Made by a program: the position numbers and the translations under genes. Positions 7,749 to 15,674 of a stretch of 26,395 nt of DNA are shown in pieces. The DNA is from JAAEQD01 sp964521815 (GTDB taxonomy: Bacteria; Zixibacteria; MSB-5A5; UBA10806; 4484-95). The stretch is from contig CAZFSN010000018.1 of the NCBI GenBank assembly GCA_964521815.1, forward strand, positions 1 through 26,395. Direction: 5' to 3'. The notes below the pieces were generated by a model. That model had not been told where the DNA came from. It worked only from the letters and a program-made list of their open reading frames with translations, and ran no database searches. How positions within the stretch are numbered: position 1 is the stretch's first letter; every line of letters starts with the position of its first letter.

Positions 7749-7830
7749 ACAATACCGAAGGTTTTTTTATCCCCAATCAAACAATGACTGCTTTTAGTTA
7801 TACGCCGGATAATGTGGCTTCTAAAATCAA

Positions 7831-8313
7831 CTAGTCCTCATGCTCAATAAAATCTTTATCCATAACAGTGCCGCCCTTCGCGGCAGTCTCGGCGGGCTTA
7901 ACTCCGGCGCCATGGGAGTACACCATCTCACCGCCCAGATAGCCGCCATATGAAACGAACACAATCGCCAGTCCACCTATGATAACCGGCAACCAGTTTA
8001 AACTGTTTTCGATCTTTTTTCGGAAAACCAGGCGGACAACAGCCAATAAGACCATAGTACCCAGAGTCAAGAACCCCATCAATTCATGGGTATCAAGCAT
8101 CTCGCCCACGGATGCCGGGTGCCAGCTGATATCTTCGGCTATCAAACCGGATATTACCGCCGCGGCCGCGCCGGCCAGGGCAAACCACATTAAGATAAAC
8201 GCGCTCTGTCTCAACCGGTCCCGCTTAAACAGCACACCCAGCAAATCCAGAACAAACATCACGATAATTAGAGCGATAGGGAAATGAACCAACATCGGAT
8301 GAAAATTAGTCAT
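7831..8313 (-). CDS. DUF2231 membrane protein
   Basis: A 160-residue membrane protein of the DUF2231 family. The family signature opens the protein: HPMLVHFPIAL at 5-15. Four hydrophobic helices follow, with HELMG at 76-80 in a loop and the characteristic GGYLGGEMVYSHGAGV near residues 122-137. The conserved histidines (His5, His10, His76 and one in SHGAG) suggest haem or metal binding, which is often proposed for the family but not established here. A strong AAGGAGA precedes the ATG (minus strand, just above 8313). It is convergent with trkA and stands alone. The role may lie in respiratory or redox membrane chemistry; this is inference. Confidence 0.85.
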   Translation of the reverse strand: MTNFHPMLVHFPIALIIVMFVLDLLGVLFKRDRLRQSAFILMWFALAGAAAAVISGLIAEDISWHPASVGEMLDTHELMGFLTLGTMVLLAVVRLVFRKKIENSLNWLPVIIGGLAIVFVSYGGYLGGEMVYSHGAGVKPAETAAKGGTVMDKDFIEHED

Positions 8314-8452
8314 AAATTCTCCTTTATTTGTTAATAGTAACGGACAATAAATTTCTATTATTAGATATGAATTTTGTCAAGTGATTATCCCGGCTTGAAA
8401 ACTATTGAAGTTGTTGACAAAATAGGTAAAAACCGAGAATTTATATATGTTC

Positions 8453-8525
8453 CGTCAGGTCGTGCCCGGCAGGGTGTGACCTGACGAAGCTTGGCAGGCA
8501 GGTCACGCTTCGCTACGACCTGCCT
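8453..8525. repeat. Pair of hairpin repeats (GTCAGGTC and AGGCAGGTC types)
   Basis: Two adjacent palindromes in the 280-base gap between the YyaL and DUF2231 genes. The first pairs CGTCAGGTC (8453-8461) with GACCTGACG (8478-8486), and the stem continues inward with G-U pairs. The second pairs AGGCAGGTC (8496-8504) with GACCTGCCT (8517-8525). The second has a near copy at 20695-20731: TTGGCAGGCAGGTCACG and CGACCTGCCTTA are identical in both. Neither is followed by a T-run. They are dispersed intergenic repeats. Confidence 0.6.
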
Positions 8526-8593
8526 TAACACAAATTTTGATTTCTCCAACAATTTGGATAGCCTAAAAGCTATCGAGCTTGCCAAAACCAATA

Positions 8594-10729
8594 CTATCTT
8601 TCCCAGCCTTCCATCAGTTGATTGCGGAATCCTTCCGGATCGCTCGTGGGCAATTTGCAGACGCCGTATTTACACACATAAGCTGTAGCCTTCCCCCCTA
8701 TCGCGGTCTTATCGGATGTCGCGGGTATTAATTCGATAATCGAGTCTTCGGCGCCTTTGGCCGGAATCAGGGTCAACACGGCATGAGCCGGATTTATATT
8801 CCAAAATGTTGTCACCAGTTTGTCCATTGATTCCGAACCCTTGCCGCCGGCAATGATGACCTCATAATATGGCCCGTTCAGTTTCAGCGCCGCGTCCACC
8901 CACCCGGCCATCTCCAAACCAGCTCTGGCTATTATCCCCGATGAGGCGTTTATTGTGCGGGATACAATATCATAATATTCGGTATCGCCGGTGATAGCGG
9001 CTGTTTTCAGTATAGCTTGAAGTAGAGCAGAATTACCTGATGGTTGAACGCTATCGAATAGTTCCATTTTCCGGCCCAGGATAATGTCGCTTCTTTTATG
9101 CGTAAAATAATAGCCGTCATTTTTGCTTTTAAAATTTTCTCCGACATATTCGATAAGTTTAATTGTCTGCCGCAAATAATCTATCTTGCCGGTTGCCTGA
9201 TATAATTCTATAAACCCATAAGCTAAAAACGCGTAATCATCCAAAACGCCTTCATTTTCGGCTTTGCCATCATAGGATGACCGGTATAAGCTCCCATCAG
9301 CCCGAAGATGCGCGCGTAAAATGTAATCGACAGCTTTTTCGGCGGCCACCCTGTAGCGATCATCCTTGAATGCCGCGAATCCTTGAGCGAAGGCGGCGAT
9401 GGCCAGTCCGTTCCAGGAGGTGATAATTTTTTTATCGAGATTAGGCCGGGTTCTTCCGGCGCGACAGGAACGAAGCACGGGAAGATATTTATTAAAAAGA
9501 TCATCCAGCTCAGAATCACTTCTGCCATATTTCTTGCCAAGCTCCGTCATGTTCGCCCGGCGGGTGATAATGTTCAGTCCTTCAAAATTGCCTTGCGGCG
9601 TGATGCCAAGTATTTCCGCCAGTACGGGGCCGTCATCGTTGCCGGCGAGTTTTGTTATCTCATCATATGACCAGAGATAATAAAGCCCTTCTTCACCGTC
9701 GCTGTCGGCATCATAGCTGGCATATAATCCGCCCTCCGGCCCGCTTAAGTCGCGGATCATAAAATCAAGCGCGGCCCGCCCAATAGCGGCATAGCCGGGA
9801 TTATCGAACACGGCTGAGGCCTCTATATACAGGCCGGCGATCTGGGCGCTATCATAAAGCATCTTCTCAAAATGAGGCACCAGCCAGGTTCGCTCTACCG
9901 TGTAGCGATGAAAACCGCCGCCGATATGATCATGAATTCCGCCCGAACCCATTATATCAAGCGTGTTTTTTATCATCTCCGAAAAACGGGGATCGCCGGT
10001 TTTACGGTAATAGTGAAGCAGGAACTGCCAGCGAATCGGAGTGGGAAATTTCATGTGTTCGCTAAACCCGCCCCACTCATGGTCATAGTATGTTTCGCTC
10101 GTACGGGCTATGGCCTCGATAGTTTCCGGGGTAAGTTCAGTTCCTTTTTCCAAGGCGGGGCGATGTGATATTAATGAGGCCAATTGCAATGCCTGGTTTT
10201 CTATTCTGTCTCTCTGTTCATTGAATAATTCCGCAAGCTGCGCGGTAAGTTGCTTGAATTGTCGATAAGGGAAATAGGTTCCGCCGAAAAACGGTTTGAG
10301 TTCCGGTGTTAAAAATACCGATAACGGCCAACCGCCTCCGCCCGTTAAGGTCTGTACGGCATCCATGTAAACGGCGTCGAGATCGGGCCTCTCCTCGCGA
10401 TCGACTTTGATATTGATAAAATTTTCGTTCATGAACTCGGCGATATCATCTTTAGTGAAAACCTGCTGTTCCATCACATGACACCAATGGCAGGAGGAGT
10501 AGCCGATAGAAAGGAAAATCGGCTTATCTTCGCTTTTCGCCCGATTTAAAGCCGCTTCGCCCCAGGGATACCAGTCTATCGGATTATAAGCGTGTTGTTG
10601 AAGATAAACCGAGTTTTCGTCCTTGAGATGATTCCCGTCACGCCGGATTACTTCGGGGGAAATAAGTTTTTGGACCGTGACTTCGATATCTATAGGAGCC
10701 TTTTTCACGTTTCTAACCGGCTTGCCCAT
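8594..10729 (-). CDS. YyaL/DUF255 thioredoxin-fold protein with six-hairpin domain
   Basis: A 711-residue member of the YyaL/SSP411 (spermatogenesis-associated protein 20-like) family. The N-terminal thioredoxin-like DUF255 domain carries the family hallmarks: NSVYLQQHAYNPIDWYPWGE (39-58), then SCHWCHVM with the CHWC redox pair at 80-83, and DREERPDLDAVYMD. The rest resembles an (alpha/alpha)6 barrel of the N-acylglucosamine epimerase type: KFPTPIRWQFLLHYY, HFEKMLYDSA, SYDADSDGEEGLYYLW, SWNGLAIAAFA. Length is typical of the family. The biochemical function is not established. There is no signal peptide, so it is cytoplasmic. GAGGGA lies about 6 bases before the ATG at 10729. It appears monocistronic. 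Confidence 0.93.
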   Translation of the reverse strand: MGKPVRNVKKAPIDIEVTVQKLISPEVIRRDGNHLKDENSVYLQQHAYNPIDWYPWGEAALNRAKSEDKPIFLSIGYSSCHWCHVMEQQVFTKDDIAEFMNENFINIKVDREERPDLDAVYMDAVQTLTGGGGWPLSVFLTPELKPFFGGTYFPYRQFKQLTAQLAELFNEQRDRIENQALQLASLISHRPALEKGTELTPETIEAIARTSETYYDHEWGGFSEHMKFPTPIRWQFLLHYYRKTGDPRFSEMIKNTLDIMGSGGIHDHIGGGFHRYTVERTWLVPHFEKMLYDSAQIAGLYIEASAVFDNPGYAAIGRAALDFMIRDLSGPEGGLYASYDADSDGEEGLYYLWSYDEITKLAGNDDGPVLAEILGITPQGNFEGLNIITRRANMTELGKKYGRSDSELDDLFNKYLPVLRSCRAGRTRPNLDKKIITSWNGLAIAAFAQGFAAFKDDRYRVAAEKAVDYILRAHLRADGSLYRSSYDGKAENEGVLDDYAFLAYGFIELYQATGKIDYLRQTIKLIEYVGENFKSKNDGYYFTHKRSDIILGRKMELFDSVQPSGNSALLQAILKTAAITGDTEYYDIVSRTINASSGIIARAGLEMAGWVDAALKLNGPYYEVIIAGGKGSESMDKLVTTFWNINPAHAVLTLIPAKGAEDSIIELIPATSDKTAIGGKATAYVCKYGVCKLPTSDPEGFRNQLMEGWER

Positions 10730-10941
10730 TATTATCCCTCATTTAGATGATTCCTGAGCATTATTATCGGCAACACAATTGGAAATGGTATTTACAAAGC
10801 ATTTATTGTTTATCAAAATTCAACTCATTAAAATTGACAATTTTCTATAACTTGTTATCAAAACTGGAATTAAGATGGCCGGGTTCCTGATAAGAATGAT
10901 GGCAGCTTTTAAGATATTTATTAACAACTAATAGAGATGAT

Positions 10942-10971
10942 AATAAAACAGCCCCGACATCATGCCGGGGC
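10942..10971 (-). terminator. Rho-independent terminator after the 206-residue protein
   Basis: On the minus strand, GCCCCGGCA / TGTCGGGGC forms a GC-rich stem (10971-10951) with a short loop, followed by TGTTTTAT (10949-10942). It lies about 30 bases past the stop of the gene ending at 11003. The 273-base gap 10730-11002 holds this terminator and the AT-rich upstream region of the YyaL gene, and nothing else I can support. Confidence 0.75.
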
Positions 10972-11002
10972 CAAACACTAACACCAAAAACCAAATATTT
11001 AT

Positions 11003-11623
11003 TTAGTGTCCATAAGACTTAATCATCTGTAAGACATTCTGCAAGGAATTGGTAACATCGGATAAGACCTTGGAATAACGTTTCAACAGCTCGGTATACT
11101 GCCAGCGCATCGAAAACGCTTTCTCGGGAAATTCGAAGATATCCAGAAGCGTTTTCTTATATATTTCATCGATATATTGCAGTACATAAAAAGGGTATTC
11201 CGGGATATTGGGATCGTGTATAAGTCCTTTGGAAATTTTATCCCGATAAATTTCTATTTTCTCCAATACGATAGTCCCGAAACACCAGGGTGTCATAAGC
11301 GATGAGCTGTTGGTGGAATCGGAATAATACCTGTAAATATTCTTCAGAAGCTGTTCAAGGATAATTTTCCTGGCCCGGTAATAGGCCAAAGTTTCTTCAT
11401 GCTCTTCCGGGGTGATTTCCATTTTTTGCTTAATATTATTGTATTCCCGTAAAGTCCGTTCTTCTGATTTCTCAAGGAAACGATAATACAGATCAATATA
11501 TACCTTGATATTCTCGCTGGAGGTGAAAATGTAATAGCCACCGTCATCTTTGCTGATTCGGGTGTCCCTGGTCTTTTTCAGAATCTCCGGGGTGAAACCT
11601 CGTTCAAGACCGTTACTAAGCAT
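11003..11623 (-). CDS. Hypothetical 206-residue alpha-helical protein
   Basis: I do not recognise this family. The product is soluble and strongly helical, with long charged stretches (EKSEERTLREYNNIKQKME near residue 52; YRARKIILEQLLKNIYRYY near 81) that could form coiled coils. Tyrosine is unusually frequent, about 20 of 206 residues. There is no signal peptide, membrane helix or catalytic motif. A clear AAGGAGAG precedes the ATG at 11623, and a strong terminator follows, so it is a genuine single-gene transcription unit. Neighbours on both sides belong to unrelated functions and give no clue. Confidence 0.8.
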   Translation of the reverse strand: MLSNGLERGFTPEILKKTRDTRISKDDGGYYIFTSSENIKVYIDLYYRFLEKSEERTLREYNNIKQKMEITPEEHEETLAYYRARKIILEQLLKNIYRYYSDSTNSSSLMTPWCFGTIVLEKIEIYRDKISKGLIHDPNIPEYPFYVLQYIDEIYKKTLLDIFEFPEKAFSMRWQYTELLKRYSKVLSDVTNSLQNVLQMIKSYGH

Positions 11624-11779
11624 TTAACTCTCCTTTGGCTGTCATTCAACAACCATAAAAGCAAATCATATGCCCGAAATAAAATGATGCTGAATACCTT
11701 TGGCAATCGCCCTTTTGAAAAAACTAAAAACCAAAATCTGTATTACCCTCGGCCCAAAACTTAAAGGTGTTGTCATTCA

Positions 11780-12007
11780 TTATCTTACGATTAACCAAAC
11801 AACCGCGCATAACCCCGCAAAAAACAAAAATGTCACGGTTTTCAAACCAATATCGTACCTATGTTCGATTTCCAGCAATCTTCGTGTAACTGCCCCAATA
11901 CCATCATCATGCAACCTGCTTTCGGCTGTCCAACCGTTACCCGGACCGAAATTTACTGTCTTTCTCACCATTGTCCGCTGTTTCCGCCTCGCATACCGTC
12001 CGTTCAA
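11780..12007 (-). CDS. Small tail-anchored membrane protein (hypothetical)
   Basis: A reading frame of 75 codons from a TTG at 12007, or 63 from the first ATG at 11971; neither start has a convincing Shine-Dalgarno, and I favour the ATG. The last 17-18 residues (TVTFLFFAGLCAVVWLIV) form one membrane helix ending in a single Arg. The preceding part is soluble and charged (RRLLEIEHRYD). This composition is protein-like, while the overlapping plus-strand frame at 11700-12023 is not. The gene lies alone in the 565-base gap 11624-12188. Unknown function; small tail-anchored proteins of this kind are easily missed. Confidence 0.45.
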   Translation of the reverse strand: MNGRYARRKQRTMVRKTVNFGPGNGWTAESRLHDDGIGAVTRRLLEIEHRYDIGLKTVTFLFFAGLCAVVWLIVR

Positions 12008-12188
12008 GAGGCTTATAGAATAATATCTTGCAGTACAGTTCTATTTCCTCTCATTATAATAACTATCAATTCATAAAAAGGCAACCCTAAAACTGATTTT
12101 CTCGTGAAATAAATTGCAAGGATAGTGCAAATAGTTAACGACCAAAAGTTATATAGGAATTTATGCGTGAAAACATATTTTTCGACTA

Positions 12189-13190
12189 TTAATCGTTCAA
12201 AAGCTTTCGGCGATACGGAAATATCGACATCAAACCGCCGGTGTGTATAAAAACCACATTGCTTTTTGCACGTATTTTTCCGCGAATAATATGATCAAAC
12301 AGGCCAAGCATCGCTTTACTGGTATAGGCCGGGTCGAGGATAATCCCGGCGTTTTTGGCTACCCCTCGAATAAGGTTGGCTTCATTGGATGATATTTTCG
12401 CGTAGCCGGGGCCGATATAATCATCGAATATGAATATATCGTTTGGGTCTATGATAGTATCCAGTTTGTTTTCATTTACAAACGCGTTTAACAAGCGGTT
12501 GATCTTATCGATAAAAAACAGGGAATTCCGGCAAACCGCGTAGCCATATATTTTAGCCGGCCAATTCAGATACCGGGCGGCCAGAAATAACCCGGCGTAG
12601 GTACCGCCCGAACCCACCGCGCAGACTACGTATTTGACCGCTATTCCGGCCTTATCGAGCTGCTTTTTCAATTCGATACCGGCCAGAAAATAGCCCCATA
12701 GCCCGAGACTATTGGACGCGCCCTCCGGGATTATATAAGGGCGTTTGCCTCTTTTAGTCAGACTCGCCGCGCGCTTTGTCATCAGGCCTTTGATATTCTT
12801 GTCATACTCGGTATCGGTGATATATTTGATTTTCGCGCCAAACAGCGTATCCAATAATAGATTGCCATCGGGTATTGACGGTTTGGCGCCTTTGACTACC
12901 AGTTCGCAATCAAGGCCGATTCGGGCGGCTAAAGCGGCGGTGGCGCGGCAATGGTTGGACTGCACTCCACCGCAGGTGATCAGGGTATCGGCTTTGCGCG
13001 TGACCGCGTCATACAGGATAAACTCCAGCTTGCGGACTTTATTGCCCGACAGCTCCGACCCGGTGAGATCATCCCGCTTGATAAATATCTCGATCCCCGA
13101 TTTAGGCGCCGGCGACAGGGAGAACGCCTCTAAAGGCGTAGGCAGAGTAGCCAGTTGAAATCGCGGCGGCGGTTTCAGTTCATTTTTCAT
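12189..13190 (-). CDS. PLP-dependent D-cysteine desulfhydrase / ACC deaminase family enzyme
   Basis: A 333-residue fold-type II PLP enzyme. The PLP lysine lies in SGNKVRKLEF (Lys51), followed by CGGVQSNHCR (73-82) with Ser78, and the phosphate-binding VGSGGTYAGL. EGASNSLGLWGYFLAG is typical of the ACC deaminase/D-cysteine desulfhydrase branch. SNH after the catalytic Ser resembles D-cysteine desulfhydrase (D-Cys to pyruvate, H2S and ammonia) more than ACC deaminase, but the two cannot be separated safely by eye. The frame extends upstream to a TTG at 13226, but that segment is the promoter; the start is the ATG at 13190. There is no ribosome-binding site, consistent with a leaderless mRNA. 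It is cytoplasmic and monocistronic. Confidence 0.88.
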   Translation of the reverse strand: MKNELKPPPRFQLATLPTPLEAFSLSPAPKSGIEIFIKRDDLTGSELSGNKVRKLEFILYDAVTRKADTLITCGGVQSNHCRATAALAARIGLDCELVVKGAKPSIPDGNLLLDTLFGAKIKYITDTEYDKNIKGLMTKRAASLTKRGKRPYIIPEGASNSLGLWGYFLAGIELKKQLDKAGIAVKYVVCAVGSGGTYAGLFLAARYLNWPAKIYGYAVCRNSLFFIDKINRLLNAFVNENKLDTIIDPNDIFIFDDYIGPGYAKISSNEANLIRGVAKNAGIILDPAYTSKAMLGLFDHIIRGKIRAKSNVVFIHTGGLMSIFPYRRKLLND

Positions 13191-13226
13191 GCTGAAAATT
13201 ATAGCGGAAAGACAGAAGCTTGGCAA
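13191..13226 (-). promoter_or_regulatory. Leaderless sigma-70-type promoter of the PLP-enzyme gene
   Basis: Minus strand: -35 TTGCCA (13226-13221), exactly 17 bases, -10 TATAAT (13203-13198), then seven bases (TTTCAGC) before the ATG at 13190. The transcript should begin at the start codon or one base before it. No Shine-Dalgarno could be carried by such an mRNA. Confidence 0.65.
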
Positions 13227-13320
13227 GCGGGATTTTTTTGGGGGCTTTAGTTGCTATGCTATTTAGCTCCAGCGGCCGAAAGGGGGCATAATGAGGCCAT
13301 CCGCCAGGCACAGCACGTAT

Positions 13321-13351
13321 CCCACCTCACAGTAGATGAGGTGGGGTACCC
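13321..13351 (+). repeat. GGTACC-tailed palindromic repeat, copy R1
   Basis: Stem CCCACCTCA (13321-13329) with TGAGGTGGG (13337-13345), loop CAGTAGA, then GTACCC. One of four copies between 13.3 and 15.7 kb. The rest of the gap 13227-13479 shows no gene. Confidence 0.75.
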
Positions 13352-13479
13352 GTAGATGATATCCTGAGATTCCTGAAAGACCAAATCCCAATTCCGATAC
13401 AAACCTGCACAACCGCTCAAATTAACATATCCCTAAAGGCCGGACAGTAGTGATTTTATATCTTGAATAAAAACTATTG

Positions 13480-13755
13480 TTATGCAAAAAAAGGCAGAAG
13501 GAACCAATTCAATATATTAAGAGATAAATTTCTGCTAAATATATTATATTTATCAAGAAAAATCGTTAGGGAAAGTACGCACATCAAGGCCGAAAAGATC
13601 AATGAATGTATTACTGACATCACAAATACTGAAGAGCCTATTAGCCATTCGCTTTTATAATCATGACTATAAAAAGCCGAATATATAATACAAAGAAATA
13701 TTACAAACATTGATAGATAGATTACCGCCTTTCTATAGCAATTAAATAGTTTCAT
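13480..13755 (-). CDS. Small membrane protein (hypothetical)
   Basis: A 91-residue, very hydrophobic protein with two to three predicted helices (roughly 10-29, 38-65 and the C-terminal LNWFLLPFF) separated by short polar turns such as SHDYKSEW. No family is recognised. GATGGAG lies about 9 bases before the ATG at 13755. The gene is visibly AT-richer than the metabolic genes around it and sits between repeat copies R1 and R2, directly downstream of the toxin-antitoxin pair on the same strand. It is probably part of the same accessory island. A shorter overlapping plus-strand frame at 13463-13660 looks like its shadow. Confidence 0.6.
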   Translation of the reverse strand: MKLFNCYRKAVIYLSMFVIFLCIIYSAFYSHDYKSEWLIGSSVFVMSVIHSLIFSALMCVLSLTIFLDKYNIFSRNLSLNILNWFLLPFFA

Positions 13756-13783
13756 TGGTATGCTCCATCTTTATTCACAGGTG

Positions 13784-13816
13784 CCCCACTCCACGGTAGA
13801 TAGAGTGGGGTACCCG
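13784..13816 (+). repeat. GGTACC-tailed palindromic repeat, copy R2
   Basis: Stem CCCCACTC (13784-13791) with GAGTGGGG (13803-13810), followed by TACCCG. Same orientation as R1 and R4. It lies between the antitoxin stop and the small membrane protein start. Confidence 0.72.
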
Positions 13817-13839
13817 TATAACAGGTTAATTAACTTGTT

Positions 13840-14940
13840 TTAACTATCGGTACCCTTTTTCCACTCAAGAGTGGGTAAGCGCGTAATCCATCTTCGATAA
13901 TCAGCCAAATAATTATCGTGTAAAAGACGGCCAATAACAATTTCATTAGCTACATTTTGTTCAGAAGCAAATACGTTTATTGCTTTTAATGAGAAGTCAG
14001 CTTCTTCACAAAATTCTCTATAGCTTTCAGGCTTGATTAAGAAATCTGAAGCCCAATTATCAGCCTCGATTTCTTTTTCAGATTTAGTTTGGTCGTTAAC
14101 ATCAACAAATTCATCAGTTTTATTATGCAAGAGAATGTGGGCGGCTTCGTGGAATAAAGAGAACCAAAAAATATCTCTACGTTTATATCTAATTGTAAGT
14201 TGAATTAAAGCTTTGTCAGATTTCAGCCATCGAGCGGCGCCATTGACATAAGTCTTTTCCAGATGAGGGACAAAAACCAACGCAACACCGCATTTTGCGC
14301 AAATATCTTGAAGGTTCCCGCCAAAATCTTTACCGATATTGCGGGTAGAATATTTGATGTTTCTTAATGCATTTAAGAATTCCGTTTTATCATATTTTTC
14401 TGTAGTTACATCTTGGGCTAAAATTTCGCCCTGCCGCAACCAGGCCGTTAATGCTTCTTGAGAAGCTTTTTTCTTAACATCTTTCCTATAAGAAATATTT
14501 TTGACCATTTTCAGTCGGGAAAACGATACAAGACCAAAGAAATTAAGTAATTCCGATGCTTTCTCTATTTTATTTTTCGTTTTCTTCACCCAACCCAGGC
14601 TGGCCATTTGAGCATACGGGAAATTTCCTGCATTCCTTATTTCCAATGCAAGCTTTTTATCGGCTTCGGTTTTGGCTTTAACCATTTGATAATTGGCTTC
14701 TAAGTTTAACCAAAACTTAGAAGTTACTCCCAACACTCGCTCAAGTTGTAAGGCCGTATCAGCTGTTATCGCGGCTTTGCCATGAATTATCTCGTTAATC
14801 GTCTTAATAGGGCGATCCATTCTACGAGCTAATTCTGTCTGTTTCATTCCTATAACCTCCAAAGCTTCTTTAAGCGATTCACCCGGAGGTATTGGATAAT
14901 TCGGTAAATCTTCTATATCAACATTACTAATGGTAATCAC
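13840..14940 (-). CDS. higA: HigA-type antitoxin fused to ImmA/IrrE metallopeptidase domain
   Basis: A 366-residue protein, far longer than the ~95-residue classical HigA. Residues 15-85 form the HigA-like Xre helix-turn-helix (PIPPGESLKEALEVIGMKQ; TELARRMDRPIKTINEIIHG). After a helical linker, residues 200-310 form an ImmA/IrrE (M78) zinc-peptidase domain with SLFHEAAHILLH, giving the HEXXH motif at 264-268 and a downstream acidic ligand in KEIEADNWASDF. Such fusions are known among HigA-family antitoxins and phage-type repressors. The start is a GTG at 14940 overlapping the toxin's last 14 bases, so toxin precedes antitoxin, the usual hig order. It probably neutralises the toxin and represses the operon through the palindrome at 15288-15308. 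Visibly AT-rich. Confidence 0.88.
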   Translation of the reverse strand: MITISNVDIEDLPNYPIPPGESLKEALEVIGMKQTELARRMDRPIKTINEIIHGKAAITADTALQLERVLGVTSKFWLNLEANYQMVKAKTEADKKLALEIRNAGNFPYAQMASLGWVKKTKNKIEKASELLNFFGLVSFSRLKMVKNISYRKDVKKKASQEALTAWLRQGEILAQDVTTEKYDKTEFLNALRNIKYSTRNIGKDFGGNLQDICAKCGVALVFVPHLEKTYVNGAARWLKSDKALIQLTIRYKRRDIFWFSLFHEAAHILLHNKTDEFVDVNDQTKSEKEIEADNWASDFLIKPESYREFCEEADFSLKAINVFASEQNVANEIVIGRLLHDNYLADYRRWITRLPTLEWKKGTDS

Positions 14941-15262
14941 CTACCTCTAATATTTTAACGCCAGTTACTTTATTCAATTCCAGCACACCATTTACATAAA
15001 TGTCATCTTTATTGCCTAGTGGCTCAAATATTAATCTCTTCGGGTGCTCGATGTAAACAGCAAATTGTCCTTTTCGATCTCCTTTAAGAGGATGGCAACG
15101 AGTTGGTGGAAACATGTTTAAATCAGCCAGTGTAGGGGCGGCTATTATCTCGTTGATCCTCTGAATCAGTTTTTTAGCGTTATTGATGCCATATGCTCTG
15201 CAAGCCTGTTTGAATTCCTTGCATTGCTTCTCAAGTTTAGTCGATTTATATTCAATATACAT
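14927..15262 (-). CDS. higB: HigB/RelE-superfamily toxin
   Basis: A 111-residue RelE/ParE-superfamily protein of the 'plasmid maintenance killer' type. The conserved core is present: an N-terminal strand and helices (MYIEYKSTKLEKQCKEF), then RCHPLKGDRKGQFAVYIEH and KRLIFEP, the region carrying the RNase active site in HigB. These toxins cleave mRNA on the ribosome. The gene overlaps the following antitoxin by 14 bases. The ATG at 15262 has only a weak ribosome-binding site. The upstream promoter overlaps a perfect palindrome. Low GC, like its partner, indicates recent acquisition. Confidence 0.87.
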   Translation of the reverse strand: MYIEYKSTKLEKQCKEFKQACRAYGINNAKKLIQRINEIIAAPTLADLNMFPPTRCHPLKGDRKGQFAVYIEHPKRLIFEPLGNKDDIYVNGVLELNKVTGVKILEVGDYH

Positions 15263-15286
15263 TATATCGTCAAATATTCCAAATTA

Positions 15287-15316
15287 TTTTTAACCCCAAG
15301 GGTTAAAATGTTTCAA
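15287..15316 (-). promoter_or_regulatory. higBA promoter with palindromic operator
   Basis: A perfect 9-bp inverted repeat, TTTTAACCC-CAA-GGGTTAAAA (15288-15308), lies 26 bases before the toxin start. On the minus strand a -35 TTGAAA (15316-15311) with a 17-18 base spacer gives a -10 TTAAAA/TAAAAA (15287-15293) inside the palindrome arm. A HigA dimer bound there would block RNA polymerase, the standard autoregulation of hig loci. HigA binding is inferred. Confidence 0.65.
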
Positions 15317-15489
15317 TAATTTTGAGTTATTTCCAATTTTATTTAGCCAGTCTGGAAATATTACCAATCATTTTGCTTGTAACTAGTTATTTTATCAGTC
15401 CTTATGTCAATATATCTACTTAACCATCTCATATCATTCTAAATGCAGAAATGTCAAGAAAATTATTTAATGGAAAAACTGTCAACGAT

Positions 15490-15514
15490 AAAGCCGCCCA
15501 ACGCGGACGGCTTT
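15490..15514 (-). terminator. Hairpin terminator candidate downstream of the PPDK-like operon
   Basis: AAAGCCG (15490-15496) pairs with CGGCTTT (15508-15514), extended by CC/GG with a one-base bulge, and an A/T flank on both sides. On the minus strand it lies about 220 bases after the stop at 15736 and before the higBA promoter, so it could insulate the two. The T-run is short, so it is weak. The gap 15263-15735 holds this, the hig operator and repeats R3 and R4; no gene is seen. Confidence 0.4.
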
Positions 15515-15554
15515 CATTACTTGTCAATTCAGTTCTGTATATTACACATTAAAC

Positions 15555-15585
15555 GGGTACCCCACCTCAACTACTGTGAGGTGGG
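15555..15585 (-). repeat. GGTACC-tailed palindromic repeat, copy R3 (inverted)
   Basis: GGGTAC then stem CCCACCTCA (15561-15569) with TGAGGTGGG (15577-15585). Compared with R1 it is in the opposite orientation and nearly identical, including the loop. It faces R4, about 90 bases away. Confidence 0.75.
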
Positions 15586-15674
15586 ATAGGTTATAACGGG
15601 CATCGAGGGAAAAAGGATATTCCCATTTCAATTGATGAGTTTGAATTATGAGCCTGGGAGATGTAAAGAAATTA

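Noticed and set aside
11700..12023. Plus-strand 107-codon frame in the long gap
   Set aside because: No ribosome-binding site, composition not protein-like, and it overlaps the more convincing minus-strand membrane protein.
13188..13226. N-terminal extension of the PLP enzyme from the TTG at 13226
   Set aside because: The segment is a complete -35/-10 promoter; family members begin near the ATG at 13190.
13463..13660. Plus-strand 65-codon frame
   Set aside because: Shadow of the minus-strand membrane protein, which has a ribosome-binding site and clear helices.
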